A stretch of 64,000 nt of DNA from JBEVOS01 sp044226655 (GCA_044226655.1 JBGAGO010000001.1:992001-1056000); one strand, 5' to 3'; shown: positions 33,646-43,167, counted from the first letter of the stretch. Translations and numbers: made by a program. Notes: a model not told the origin generated them from the letters alone.

Positions 33646-34062
33646 ATGATGCGCGCGGCTGGATTGGCTCTTGTCCTGATTGCGTCAGCTGCGCCCTTGG
33701 CCGCGGCCCAGCAAAGCGGGATGGCGGCGGCGGTCGCCATGCTTGTTCAGGCGGACCGCAACCATGACGGCGCGCTGACGCAGGCCGAGCTGGAGCGGTT
33801 TCGCCGCAGCAAATTCGAACAGCTCGACGTCGATCACGATACGCGGCTCACGACGCGCGATGTGCCCATGTGGGGGCTCGTGATGGGCGATGCTGGCGCG
33901 CAAGCGGCCTGGTCGGAGTGGTCGTCCACGCTCGATGCGAACCACAACGGGTCGCTGTCGCTGCAGGAATTCGTGCACGGCCCGTCGCCCGTGTTCGATC
34001 TGCTTGACCGCAATCACGACGGCGCGGTCGATGCGGCGGAATTCGCCGCCGCGCCGCACTAA
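33646..34062 (+). CDS. Secreted EF-hand calcium-binding protein
   Basis: This 138-residue protein has a Sec signal (about 1-21, cleavage near AAA-QQ) and four EF-hand-like loops: DRNHDGALTQAE (37-48), DVDHDTRLTTRD (61-72), DANHNGSLSLQE (97-108) and DRNHDGAVDAAE (121-132). The second lacks the usual glycine at position 6 and ends in Asp, so three strong and one weak calcium sites are expected. GGAGG precedes the ATG. The protein is probably periplasmic; the partner is unknown. Confidence 0.88.
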   Translation: MMRAAGLALVLIASAAPLAAAQQSGMAAAVAMLVQADRNHDGALTQAELERFRRSKFEQLDVDHDTRLTTRDVPMWGLVMGDAGAQAAWSEWSSTLDANHNGSLSLQEFVHGPSPVFDLLDRNHDGAVDAAEFAAAPH

Positions 34063-35189
34063 GCCAGCGCGTCGATCAGGGGCGCGAGCGCGCTGTGCGT
34101 CAGCAGGGAAAGCGCATAGTCGAAGCGCTCCGGCTGCGACGAGAATTTGGCGATCACGATGCGCCTGGCGCGGTCGATGAACAGGTTCTGGCCGTAGACG
34201 CCCATCGCGAACGGGATTTGCGGCGTGCGGTTGAGCGTGTACCAGCCGTTTCGATAAGTCATGTCGCGGTCCGCGAAGGCGGGCGCAAACTGGCCTTGGC
34301 GCCAGGCTTCGAGATCGCCGCCGGTCGCGATGTCCTCGATGATCGCCGGCGCGATGACGCCCGCGCCGTCTTCGATGAAGAGCTGGCCCAGCCGCGCCAG
34401 ATCGCGCGCCGTTGCGCAGAAGCCGCCCGAGGTCCAGGCCGCGCCCTCGCGGTCGGTGGTGAAGAAGGCGTCGTGCGCCGCGCCCATGGGCGCCCAGAGC
34501 AGCGCGCTTGTCAGGGCGGCCATATCGGCGCCCGTCGCGCGCTCGATCGCCCAGCCGATGAGATCGGTGTTGGCCGAGACGTAGCGGAACGGGCCGCCAT
34601 GCGGATCGGCCTTGTCGAGGCTGACGAGATAGGGGCGCATGGCGCGCGCATCATTGATGGTTTTGACCTCCCAATTGGTGGCCGCGTAAGCCGCCTGCTG
34701 GGCGGCGTCGAGCGCGACGCCCGCGCGCATGTCGAGAAGCTGGCGGAGCGTGACGCCGCGAAACGCCGTGGCGGCGATTTCGGGCACGTAACGGGACGCC
34801 AATGCTTCGAGATCGATGTCTCCGCGGGCGGCCAGCATGGCGGCGATCAGCCCAGTGATCGATTTGGTGCAGGACATGAGGATATGCGGCGTCGCTGCAT
34901 CCATGCCGGCATCGTAGTGCTCGAACACGATGCGGCCGTCGCGCAGGATCACCAGCGCATCGGTGAAGGTCGCTTCGAGAAAGCCGGGGAGGTCGAACAC
35001 GTCGCCGCGCGGGCCGGTGACGCGGAAGCCGTCGAGCGTGCGCGCCGCGACAGGCAAATCACGCGTCGCGGCGCCGGCGGCGACTTTCGCCGTGGGGATC
35101 AGCTCTGGGATGTGGTGGAAGGCCCAGCGGTTGAACGGCGGTTCGCGCCAATTTGCGATCGTGGCCTGTTCCAGCGGCGCTGACGGCAT
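34059..35189 (-). CDS. Beta-lactamase-related serine hydrolase (class C / NylB-like)
   Basis: This 376-residue penicillin-binding-protein-fold hydrolase has the nucleophile motif SCTKS (SxxK), RYVSANTDLIGW carrying the YxN-type second motif, and a C-terminal NGWYTLNR / GVYGQNLFID region. This arrangement is typical of 6-aminohexanoate-dimer hydrolase and esterase relatives rather than true beta-lactamases. No signal peptide is seen, suggesting a cytosolic enzyme. The ATG at 35189 has GGGGAT upstream. Its stop overlaps the convergent EF-hand gene by four bases. Confidence 0.85.
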   Translation of the reverse strand: MPSAPLEQATIANWREPPFNRWAFHHIPELIPTAKVAAGAATRDLPVAARTLDGFRVTGPRGDVFDLPGFLEATFTDALVILRDGRIVFEHYDAGMDAATPHILMSCTKSITGLIAAMLAARGDIDLEALASRYVPEIAATAFRGVTLRQLLDMRAGVALDAAQQAAYAATNWEVKTINDARAMRPYLVSLDKADPHGGPFRYVSANTDLIGWAIERATGADMAALTSALLWAPMGAAHDAFFTTDREGAAWTSGGFCATARDLARLGQLFIEDGAGVIAPAIIEDIATGGDLEAWRQGQFAPAFADRDMTYRNGWYTLNRTPQIPFAMGVYGQNLFIDRARRIVIAKFSSQPERFDYALSLLTHSALAPLIDALA

Positions 35190-35247
35190 GACATCCCCAT
35201 GTGCAGACCATGCGGAGATCGGCGCCGCGCGGCGCGCAATCAAGCGC

Positions 35248-36165
35248 TCACGTACGCTTGAGCCAAATTTCCTGGATGGTGTGGTCGTCGCCCTTGCGCA
35301 GCACGACATCGGCGCGCGTGCGCGTGGGAAAAATATTTTCGCGCAGGTTGACGAGGTTGATGTCGCGCCAGATGCCGAGGCCGACATGGGTCGCCGCGCC
35401 CGGCCCCAGATCCTTGTAATGGTGGAAATAGGATTTGGGGTCCTGAAACGCCGTGCGCTGCAGCTTCAGGAAGCGCTCGACATACCAGGCCTGAACGTCG
35501 GCCTCTTCGGCGTCGAGATAGATCGAGAAATCGAAGAAATCCGAGGCGACGGTCGCGGCCGCCGGATTGGGCTGGAGCACGTTGAGGCCTTCGAAGATGA
35601 GCACGTCGGGGCGGCGCACCATCTGCACCGCGTCCGGCACGATATCGTAGCTCATATGCGAATAGACGGGCGCTGCGACCTCGTCCTCACCGGCCTTCAC
35701 GGCGGCGAGAAACTCGATCATGCGCGGCAGGTCATAGCTCTCCGGAAAGCCCTTCCTGCGCATCAGATTGTGTTCGACGAGCACTTTCGTCGGGTAGAGG
35801 AAGCCGTCCGTGGTGATGAGCTCGACCTTGGGGTGATCAGGCCAGCGCGACAGCAGGAGGCGCAGCGCGCGCGCGAACGTGCTTTTGCCGACCGCCACGC
35901 TGCCCGCGATCGCGATCACATAGGGCGGATCGCCCGCAGGCCGGCCAAGGAACGCGTCCTTCACATGCGCCAAAGTGCGCGCGCCCGCGACATGGAGGTT
36001 CAAGAGCCGCGTCAGCGGCAGGAGCACGTCCGCGATCTCGGGCAGATCGAGCGGATCGTTGAGGCCCCGCAACGCGGCGAGATCGTCCTCCGACAGCGTC
36101 AGCGGCGTCGTGGCGCGCAAATCCGCCCATTCCGTGCGCGCAAATTTGAGATAGGCCTCGGTCAT
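35248..36165 (-). CDS. coaA: Type I pantothenate kinase
   Basis: This 305-residue P-loop kinase phosphorylates pantothenate, the first step of coenzyme A synthesis. Landmarks are VIAIAGSVAVGKSTFARAL (Walker A), VELITTDGFLYP, RRKGFPESYD and FEGLNVLQP. These are diagnostic of bacterial type I CoaA, which is feedback-inhibited by CoA. It lies on the same strand as ugd and the serine hydrolase with gaps of about 60-70 bases, so it may share a transcript without functional linkage. Confidence 0.95.
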   Translation of the reverse strand: MTEAYLKFARTEWADLRATTPLTLSEDDLAALRGLNDPLDLPEIADVLLPLTRLLNLHVAGARTLAHVKDAFLGRPAGDPPYVIAIAGSVAVGKSTFARALRLLLSRWPDHPKVELITTDGFLYPTKVLVEHNLMRRKGFPESYDLPRMIEFLAAVKAGEDEVAAPVYSHMSYDIVPDAVQMVRRPDVLIFEGLNVLQPNPAAATVASDFFDFSIYLDAEEADVQAWYVERFLKLQRTAFQDPKSYFHHYKDLGPGAATHVGLGIWRDINLVNLRENIFPTRTRADVVLRKGDDHTIQEIWLKRT

Positions 36166-36233
36166 CGCTCCGGCCGATACGCTCGAACCATGAACGGAGC
36201 CTTAGGCGTTTTCGGCGGCGGCTTCGACCGGAT

Positions 36234-37544
36234 TCACGTCTGAGGGCGCCCGATGCTGGCATAGGTGAAGCCGCGCGCGCGCACCTCGGCCGGATTGTAG
36301 ATATTGCGCAGATCGACGATCACGCGGCCCTTGAGCGCCGTTTCCACGCGTTTCCAATCGAGCGCACGGAACTGGTCCCATTCCGTGACGATGGCCATGG
36401 CGTCAGCGCCTTGGAGGCAATCATAGGGGTTCTTGGCGAACGTTACGTCGCGCAGCATCTGGCGCGCTTCGGCCATGCCTTCGGGATCGAAGGCGCGCAC
36501 GATGGCGCCGGCCTCCTGCAACGCGGGCACGATGTCGAGCGCGGGCGCGTCACGCATGTCGTCGGTGTTGGGTTTGAAGGTGAGGCCGAGCACGGCGATG
36601 GTCTTGCCCTTCACGTCGCCGCCCATGGCGTCGATGATCTTCTTGGCCATGCCCTTTTTGCGCGCGGCGTTCACCTTCACCGTGGCTTCCACGAGTTCGA
36701 TCGGCGCGCCGGCTTCCTGGGCCGTGCGCACCAGCGCCAGCGTGTCCTTCGGAAAGCAGGAGCCGCCATAGCCGGGGCCGGCGTTGAGGAATTTGCCGCC
36801 GATGCGGTTGTCGAGCCCGATGCCGCGCGCGACCTCCTGCACATTGGCGCCGACCGCCTCGCACAGATCGGCCATCTCGTTGATGAAGGTGATCTTCATC
36901 GCGAGGAAGGCGTTGGCGGCGTATTTGGTGAGCTCGGACGTGCGCCGCTGCGTGAACAGGATCGGCGTTTCGTTGAGGAAGAGCGGGCGGTAGAGCTCGT
37001 TCATCACTTGGCGCGCGCGCTCATCATTGGTGCCGACGACGACGCGGTCCGGCCGCTTGAAATCGTTGATCGCTGCGCCTTCGCGCAAAAATTCTGGATT
37101 GGAGACGACGGCGAATTGCGCGTCGGGCCGGCGCTTGCGGATACGCGCCTCCACCTCATCGCCCGTGCCGACCGGCACCGTCGATTTGGTGACGACGACG
37201 GTGTAGCCCTCCATCAGATCGGCGATCTCTTCGGCGGCGGCGAACACGTAGGAGAGGTCCGCGTGGCCGTCGCCGCGGCGCGATGGCGTGCCGACGGCGA
37301 TGAACACGGCATCCGCGCCGCGGATCGCGTCCTTCGGATCGGTGGTGAAGAAGAGCCGCTCTTCCTGCACATTGGTTTCGACGAGGTCTTCAAGGCCGGG
37401 CTCGTAGATCGGCATCTCGCCGCGCTTCAGGCGGGCGATCTTGGTCTCGTCCTTGTCGACGCAGGTGACGACATGCCCGAAATCCGCAAAGCACGCGCCC
37501 GAAACGAGGCCCACATAGCCCGTGCCGATCATGGTCACGCGCAT
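36234..37544 (-). CDS. ugd: UDP-glucose 6-dehydrogenase
   Basis: This 436-residue NAD enzyme oxidises UDP-glucose to UDP-glucuronate. The Rossmann start MRVTMIGTGYVGLVSGACFADFGH, the catalytic cysteine in GPGYGGSCFPKDT, the lysine in KYAANAFLAMKITFINE and the C-terminal VLGLTFKPNTDDMRDAP are all clear. It starts one base after the stop of the phosphomannomutase/phosphoglucomutase gene, so the two are one operon supplying uronic-acid precursors for polysaccharide. Confidence 0.96.
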   Translation of the reverse strand: MRVTMIGTGYVGLVSGACFADFGHVVTCVDKDETKIARLKRGEMPIYEPGLEDLVETNVQEERLFFTTDPKDAIRGADAVFIAVGTPSRRGDGHADLSYVFAAAEEIADLMEGYTVVVTKSTVPVGTGDEVEARIRKRRPDAQFAVVSNPEFLREGAAINDFKRPDRVVVGTNDERARQVMNELYRPLFLNETPILFTQRRTSELTKYAANAFLAMKITFINEMADLCEAVGANVQEVARGIGLDNRIGGKFLNAGPGYGGSCFPKDTLALVRTAQEAGAPIELVEATVKVNAARKKGMAKKIIDAMGGDVKGKTIAVLGLTFKPNTDDMRDAPALDIVPALQEAGAIVRAFDPEGMAEARQMLRDVTFAKNPYDCLQGADAMAIVTEWDQFRALDWKRVETALKGRVIVDLRNIYNPAEVRARGFTYASIGRPQT

Positions 37545-37545
37545 G

Positions 37546-39069
37546 TCAAATCTCCTGGTTGTAGGCGCCGATTTCCGCGAAGCGGGCGAGGCGGGGCTTC
37601 ACCTCATCGCGGAAGAGGGCGCGCATATCGGCTTCGCTCGTCATGCTTTCGACCACGACGACGAGTTCGGGTTTGTTTGAAGAGGCGCGCACCAGCACCC
37701 AGGCGCCGTCCTCCAACGTGACGCGCGCGCCGTTGACAATGTTCACATCGCGAATCGCGCGGCCGAGGATTTTGCCGCCGCTGGCGGCGAGCTGCTTATA
37801 ATCGGCGACGATCTTCTCGACGATCCCGTATTTCTTCTCATCGTCGCAATGCGGCGACATGGTGAGCGAGGTGTAGGAGATCGGCAGCGCCTTGCGCAGA
37901 TCGGAAAGCTTCTTGCCCGGATTGCGCTCCAGCATAGAGAGCACGGCGGCGGCCGCCACGAGGCCATCGTCATAGCCGAGGCCATAGGGCTTGCGGAAAA
38001 AGAAATGCCCGCTCTTCTCGAAGCCCGCGAGCGCATCGAGCTCGGTCGTGCGGCGCTTGATGTAGGAATGGCCGGTTTTCCAATAATCGACCTTCACGCC
38101 ATTGGCGCGGAGGATTGGGTCGATGGCGAAGAGGCCGGTTGATTTCACGTCCACGACGAAGCTCGCGCCCTTGTGCAAAGGCGCCAGATCGCGCGCCAGC
38201 ATCAGGCCGATCTTGTCGGCGAAGATCTCCTCGCCTTCATCATCGACCACGCCGCAGCGATCGCCATCGCCGTCGAAGCCCAGTGCGCATTCCGCGCCGT
38301 GCTTTTTCACGGCGGCGGCCATGTCGTGCAGCATTTCGGCGTCTTCGGGATTGGCGTTGTAGTGCGGGAAATTCCAATCGAGATCGCAATGCAGCTCGAT
38401 CACCTCCGCGCCCATCTTGCGCAGCGCGTCCGGCGCGAACGCGCCCGCGGTGCCATTGCCACAGGCGGCGACGACTTTGATGGGCCGCGACAGCCTGGCG
38501 CGTGACGCGACATCGTCGATGTAGCGTTCGCGCATGCCGTCGACGCGCGTGTAAGAGCCGCCGGCGCGCGCCCTGAAGGCGCCCGAGAGCACCACGTCGC
38601 GCAGCTTGCCCATCTCGTCTGGCCCGAAAGTGAGCGGGCGCGCCGCGCCCATTTTCACGCCGGTCCAGCCGTTTTCGTTGTGCGAGGCCGTCACCATCGC
38701 GACGCAGGCAGCATCGAGCGCGAATTGCGCAAAATACGCCACCGGCGAGAGCGCGAGGCCGATGTCATGCACCTCCATGCCGCCGCTCATCAGGCCGATG
38801 GTCAGCGCTTGTTTGATGGAGAGCGAATAGGCGCGGTAATCGTGCCCCACGACGATCTTGGGCGCAGCGCCCATATCGTGGATCACGGTGGCGAGGCCGA
38901 GGCCCAGCGCCTGCACGCCGGTCAAATTCAGTTCCGGCGCCTTGGTCTGCCCCGGCGCGCCGAACCACCAGCGTGCATCGTATTCGCGGAACCCGGTCGG
39001 CTTCACCAGCGGCACGCTCTCGAAGTCACGCGTATTGGGGGCAAGGTCCGCGCGTGGCTTTGGCAGCAT
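37546..39069 (-). CDS. Phosphomannomutase/phosphoglucomutase
   Basis: This 507-residue alpha-D-phosphohexomutase resembles AlgC/ManB. It shows the phosphoserine loop VTASHNENGWTGVKMG, metal loop GFDGDGDRCGVVDDEG, sugar loop FEKSGHFFF and a phosphate-binding VRASSNKPELVVVVES. The N-terminal extension (FREYDARWWFGAPG) is common in alphaproteobacterial forms. It provides mannose- or glucose-1-phosphate for GDP-mannose or UDP-glucose, and its gene is coupled to ugd. Which sugar is preferred cannot be told from sequence. Confidence 0.9.
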   Translation of the reverse strand: MLPKPRADLAPNTRDFESVPLVKPTGFREYDARWWFGAPGQTKAPELNLTGVQALGLGLATVIHDMGAAPKIVVGHDYRAYSLSIKQALTIGLMSGGMEVHDIGLALSPVAYFAQFALDAACVAMVTASHNENGWTGVKMGAARPLTFGPDEMGKLRDVVLSGAFRARAGGSYTRVDGMRERYIDDVASRARLSRPIKVVAACGNGTAGAFAPDALRKMGAEVIELHCDLDWNFPHYNANPEDAEMLHDMAAAVKKHGAECALGFDGDGDRCGVVDDEGEEIFADKIGLMLARDLAPLHKGASFVVDVKSTGLFAIDPILRANGVKVDYWKTGHSYIKRRTTELDALAGFEKSGHFFFRKPYGLGYDDGLVAAAAVLSMLERNPGKKLSDLRKALPISYTSLTMSPHCDDEKKYGIVEKIVADYKQLAASGGKILGRAIRDVNIVNGARVTLEDGAWVLVRASSNKPELVVVVESMTSEADMRALFRDEVKPRLARFAEIGAYNQEI

Positions 39070-39120
39070 GAGAAAGGTCCGGAAAGTGAGGCCCGCTTTT
39101 GCGCGATCGGCCCTGAAAGT

Positions 39121-39720
39121 TCAACGGGCGGGCGCTGCTGCGGCTGGCACGAGGCGGATGCGCGCGATCTCGAAGCCGTAATTGTAATCGTCATAGGCGC
39201 TGACGACGCGCAGGCCCACGGCGCTGAGGCCTTCCACGCTGGGGAATTCGTAGCGCACGATCTGCGCCTGCGGGGAAAGTTCGCGGATCTGCCAGGCGTG
39301 CGGGCCCGCGCCTTCGAGTGTGGCCGCCAGCGCCGCCGCCGTGGTGATCGGCACCGGGCGGATGGAAATTTCGAGCGTCACGGGCCCGGCGCCGATCTCG
39401 CGCACGGCCTCCGGCGAGAGCAGGATGCGCAGGCCGGGATCGGCGGGACCAGGCGGGGGCTGATGTGGCAGCACGGCGATGCGCAGCGCGGTGGCGCGGC
39501 CCAGCCCGTCACGCGCGACGTAGGCGACCTGACCAGGCCCGACATCAGGATCGGCGAGCGCGGCGCCATCGAGCACCACGGCGCCGTTCACGTCGCGCCC
39601 GCTATGCGCCGCCGCCGCGCCCATGGCCAAGTCCGGCCGCAGGCTCACGAAGACAAGCGCCGCCGCGATCGCCGCCATCAGCGGGTAGAGAATGAGCGGG
39701 TGGGCGAGCCAATGGCGCAT
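39121..39720 (-). CDS. Membrane-anchored hypothetical protein
   Basis: This 199-residue protein has one N-terminal helix (about 8-28, ILYPLMAAIAAALVFVSL) and a predicted periplasmic beta-rich domain of two sheets. Sequence landmarks are GPGQVAYVARDGLG and VRYEFPSVEGLSAVGLRVVSAYDDYNYGFEIARIRL. I do not recognise the family. It precedes the phosphohexomutase gene on the same strand with 51 bases between, so a link to envelope polysaccharide is possible but unproved. It is divergent from gpmA. Confidence 0.65.
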   Translation of the reverse strand: MRHWLAHPLILYPLMAAIAAALVFVSLRPDLAMGAAAAHSGRDVNGAVVLDGAALADPDVGPGQVAYVARDGLGRATALRIAVLPHQPPPGPADPGLRILLSPEAVREIGAGPVTLEISIRPVPITTAAALAATLEGAGPHAWQIRELSPQAQIVRYEFPSVEGLSAVGLRVVSAYDDYNYGFEIARIRLVPAAAAPAR

Positions 39721-39807
39721 GCTGGGCCTTATGCCGAGACGCGCGCCTGCCGCCAAGCGCGCGTGCGGCCTTGACGGAACGGGCTTCGCTGGGGATGTCA
39801 GGCGCTG

Positions 39808-40518
39808 ATGCCCCAACTTGCCTTGATCCGCCACGGCCAGAGCCAGTGGAACCTCGAGAACCGCTTCACTGGCTGGGTCGACGTCGATCTCACGGCGGAG
39901 GGCGAGGCGCAGGCCCGGCGCTCGGGCGCGCTGCTGAAGGAGAGCGGCGTTCCGTTCGACGCCATCCACACCTCCGTGCAGAAGCGCGCCATCCGCACCG
40001 GGATGCTGGCGCTGGAGGCCGCCGATCTCATCTGGCTGCCGGTGTTCAAATCCTGGCGGCTGAATGAGCGCCATTACGGCGCGCTGACGGGGCTCAACAA
40101 GGAAGAGACGGCCAAGGAACATGGCGAGGCCCAGGTGAAAATCTGGCGCCGCTCCTATGATGTGCCGCCACCGCCGCTGGCGGCGGATTCGCCCTACGAT
40201 TTCTCGCGAGATCGGCGCTATGCGGGGATCGCCGATCTGCCGCGCACAGAATCGCTCAAGCTCACGCTCGATCGCGTGCTGCCCTATTGGAACGAGGCGC
40301 TGGCGCCCGCACTCTCCGGCGGCAAGCACCTGATGATCGCCGCGCACGGCAATTCGCTGCGCGCCATTGTGAAGCTGATCTGGGGCCTTTCCGACATGCA
40401 GATCATCGAGGTCGAAATCCCCACCGGCAATCCGCTGCTGATCGATCTCGGCGGCGATCTGAAGCCGAAGAGCGCGCGCTATCTCGATGCGGCGCGCGCC
40501 GAGAAGCTGCCGGGGTGA
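39808..40518 (+). CDS. gpmA: 2,3-Bisphosphoglycerate-dependent phosphoglycerate mutase
   Basis: This 236-residue histidine phosphatase-fold glycolytic enzyme has LIRHGQSQWNLENRFTGWVDVDL with the phosphorylated His, the partner stretch WRLNERHYGALTGLNKEE with catalytic Glu, and IAAHGNSLRAIVK. The order and length match dPGM. It is coupled to the following deaminase gene by a GTGA overlap, an unexpected pairing. Confidence 0.95.
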   Translation: MPQLALIRHGQSQWNLENRFTGWVDVDLTAEGEAQARRSGALLKESGVPFDAIHTSVQKRAIRTGMLALEAADLIWLPVFKSWRLNERHYGALTGLNKEETAKEHGEAQVKIWRRSYDVPPPPLAADSPYDFSRDRRYAGIADLPRTESLKLTLDRVLPYWNEALAPALSGGKHLMIAAHGNSLRAIVKLIWGLSDMQIIEVEIPTGNPLLIDLGGDLKPKSARYLDAARAEKLPG

Positions 40519-40946
40519 GTGAAGCCTTTATGCGGCGCGCCTTGGCGCTCGCAGCGGCGCAGCGCGGGCGCACGGGCGCCAATCCCGCCGTCGGCTGCGT
40601 GCTGGCGCGCGAGGGCGTCGTGATCGGCGAAGGCGCGACCGCGGATGGCGGCGCGCCGCACGCTGAGGAGAGGGCGCTCGTGGGCGTCGATGCGCGGGAC
40701 GCGATCGCCTATGTCACGCTCGAACCGTGCTCGCAGCGCAGCGCGGGCGGAAAGAGCTGCGCGCAGCTTTTGATCGAAGCCGGCGTGCGCGAAGTCGTCA
40801 TCGCCACACGCGACCCCCATCCGCAGGGGCGGGGTTTGGAGCTGCTGGAAGCCGCCGGCCTGCGCGTTTCGGTTGGGCTCTGTGAGGATGAAGCGCGCGA
40901 GATCAACGCGGATTTCATCGCGAAATGGGGCGCTTCCTCGTCTTGA
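40515..40946 (+). CDS. RibD-like deaminase, deaminase domain only
   Basis: This 143-residue zinc deaminase has NPAVGCVLAREGVVIGEG, the HAE motif (H49, E51), and PCSQRSAGGKSC with zinc cysteines C72 and C82. Next comes the RibD-type DPHPQGRGLELLEAAGLRV and ending EINADFI. In riboflavin synthesis the domain deaminates the pyrimidine intermediate and is normally fused to a reductase of about 200 residues; the frame ends here before one. The second zinc cysteine is in GGKSC rather than the usual TPPC. GTG at 40515 overlaps the gpmA stop; ATG at 40530 is possible. Confidence 0.8.
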   Translation: MSEAFMRRALALAAAQRGRTGANPAVGCVLAREGVVIGEGATADGGAPHAEERALVGVDARDAIAYVTLEPCSQRSAGGKSCAQLLIEAGVREVVIATRDPHPQGRGLELLEAAGLRVSVGLCEDEAREINADFIAKWGASSS

Positions 40947-40959
40947 AAAGGCGCGCGCG

Positions 40960-43167
40960 CTAGCGCCGCTTGCCCTTGTGCTTCTTCGGTTTGCCGTCGC
41001 GGCGTTCGAAGCGGCGCGGGCCGCGCTTCCAATCAGCGCTGCGCTCCAGCGGATCGGTGAGCACGGTGAAGAGCAAGCCGCCGGAGACGGGCGTCGCCTC
41101 TTCCAGGCGCACCTCGACGCGCATGCCGAGCACGAAACGCTGGCCGGTTTCATCGCCGACCAGCGCGTGCGCGGCTTCGTCATGGCTCCAACGCTGTGGG
41201 CCGAGCGTTGAGACGGGCGCGAGGCCATCGGCTTGCGTTTCATCGAGCCGGATGAAGAGGCCGAAGCGCGTCACGCCGGTGACCCGGCCTTCGAAAGTGC
41301 TCCCCACGCGGTCGGCGAGGAAGCTCGCAATATAGCGCGAGGTCGCATCACGTTCGGCCGCCATCGAACGGCGCTCGCACATGGTGATGTGCTCGGCGAT
41401 GTCTTCGAGCTCGGCTTCCTCGCTCTGGGTGAGCCCGTCTTCGCCGAAGCGCAACGCCCGGATCAGCGCGCGGTGGACGATCAGATCGGCGTAGCGGCGG
41501 ATGGGCGAGGTAAAGTGCGCATAATGCGCCAGATGCAAGCCGAAATGGCCGACATTGTCGGGCGAATAGATGGCCTGCGATTGCGTGCGCAGGATCACCT
41601 CGTTGACGATCTCGGCGTTCGGCCCTTCGTTCGCTAACTCAAGGATGCGGTTGAAGCGCGCGGGCGTGACGACCTGGCCCTTGGCCCAGCTCATGCCGAT
41701 CGTGGGCAGGAAATCGGTGAGCGCGGCGATCTTCGTATCGCTCGGCGGCTCGTGCACGCGATAGAGCAGCGGCGTCTGCTTCTGCTCCAGCGTTTCGGCG
41801 GCGCAGACATTGGCCTGAATCATGAATTCTTCGATGAGCTTGTGCGCATCAAAGCGCGCGCGCCGCTTCACGCCGGCGATTTTGCCGTCCTTGAAGATGA
41901 TCTTGTGTTCGGGCGCGTCGATCTCCAGCGGGCTGCGCGCATCGCGCGCGATCTTCACCGCCGCATAGGCGGCCCAGAGCGGCTTCAGGACGCCGTCGAG
42001 CAAGGCATTGGCTTTCGCATCGCCCTTGCCGTCGATTGCGGCCTGCGCCTGCTCATAAGAGAGCTTGGCCGCAGACTTCATCAGCCCGCGCGTGAAACGG
42101 TGCGATTTCTTCCGGCCCTGCGCATCGAACACCATTTCGACGGCGAGGCAGGCGCGCTCTTCCTCTTCGCGCAGCGAACACAGATCGGCCGATAGCGTCT
42201 CCGGCAGCATCGGCGCGACGCGGTCGGGGAAATAGGTGGAATTGCCGCGCTTCAGCGCGCCGCGATCCAGCGGCGAGGCGGGCGTCACGTAATGCGCGAC
42301 ATCCGCGATGGCGACCCAGACGCGCCAGCCGCCGCGATTGTTCGCCGCGTCATCTGCGATGGCGAACACCGCGTCGTCATGGTCGCGCGCGTCTTCGGGA
42401 TCGATGGTGATGAGCGGGAGATCGCGCAGATCGGTGCGGCCTTTGAGTGTGGCGGGCTTGGCGTCAGCCGCCTGCCTCTCCTCGTCGGGCGAGAAGCCCA
42501 TCGGCACGCCATGCGTATGGATGGCGAGGATCGAGGCCGCGCGCGGATCGTCGAACCGGCCGACGACCTCGCGCACCAGGCCGCGCTTAGGCCCGTGCGG
42601 ATTGCGGCCATGCTGCAATTCGGCGAGTACGAGATCGCCATCCTCGGCCTCGCCGCGATGCTCGGGGAAGACGATCAGATCGTGACGCACTTTGCGGTCC
42701 GCCGGCTCGATGCGGCCGGCGCCGTTCTGCGTGGCGTGGAACACGCCGAGAATGCGGTGCGCGCTTTGGCCGAGCCGTTTGACGATGCGCGCCAGTGGGG
42801 CGCCGTCTTCGTCCTGACCGATGCGTGCGAGCACGCGGTCGCCCACGCCGATGGCCGCTTCGCCCTGGCGCGCGCGTGCATCGCCCGGCGCGATGCGGAT
42901 CGTGGGGCCGAAAAGGCCATCCTCGCCGCGCAGGCGCGCCAGCAATTCGCCGTCCGCGTCGCGGTCGACAACGTCGAGCACGCCGGTGGCCGGCAGCGCG
43001 GACGCGCTGGCGAAATTGCGCCTTCCGGTGCGGCCAAGCGCGCCGTCGGCTTCCAGTTCCTTCAGAATGCGGCGGAGGTTCTTCTTTTCATCGGGCGGCA
43101 CGCCGAGCGCGCGCGCCAAATCTCGTTTCGCGCCGGCGCCGCCAAGCTTTTCGAGGGCGGCGAGCAC
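40960..43167 (-). CDS. rnr: Ribonuclease R
   Basis: This 3'-5' exoribonuclease degrades structured RNA. It has an N-terminal winged-helix (KRDLARALGVPPDEKKNLRRIL), cold-shock OB domains, the RNB catalytic core with LITIDPEDARDHDDAVF (metal aspartates), an S1 domain (FEGRVTGVTRFGLFIRLDE) and a basic tail ending KKHKGKRR. From the GTG at 43167 it is 735 residues. The homology seems to begin earlier (AKKHTPPEALTKER), with the frame open to a CTG at 43212, three bases after the topA stop. The true start may be that CTG. It lies downstream of topA in one operon. Confidence 0.94.
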   Translation of the reverse strand: MLAALEKLGGAGAKRDLARALGVPPDEKKNLRRILKELEADGALGRTGRRNFASASALPATGVLDVVDRDADGELLARLRGEDGLFGPTIRIAPGDARARQGEAAIGVGDRVLARIGQDEDGAPLARIVKRLGQSAHRILGVFHATQNGAGRIEPADRKVRHDLIVFPEHRGEAEDGDLVLAELQHGRNPHGPKRGLVREVVGRFDDPRAASILAIHTHGVPMGFSPDEERQAADAKPATLKGRTDLRDLPLITIDPEDARDHDDAVFAIADDAANNRGGWRVWVAIADVAHYVTPASPLDRGALKRGNSTYFPDRVAPMLPETLSADLCSLREEEERACLAVEMVFDAQGRKKSHRFTRGLMKSAAKLSYEQAQAAIDGKGDAKANALLDGVLKPLWAAYAAVKIARDARSPLEIDAPEHKIIFKDGKIAGVKRRARFDAHKLIEEFMIQANVCAAETLEQKQTPLLYRVHEPPSDTKIAALTDFLPTIGMSWAKGQVVTPARFNRILELANEGPNAEIVNEVILRTQSQAIYSPDNVGHFGLHLAHYAHFTSPIRRYADLIVHRALIRALRFGEDGLTQSEEAELEDIAEHITMCERRSMAAERDATSRYIASFLADRVGSTFEGRVTGVTRFGLFIRLDETQADGLAPVSTLGPQRWSHDEAAHALVGDETGQRFVLGMRVEVRLEEATPVSGGLLFTVLTDPLERSADWKRGPRRFERRDGKPKKHKGKRR

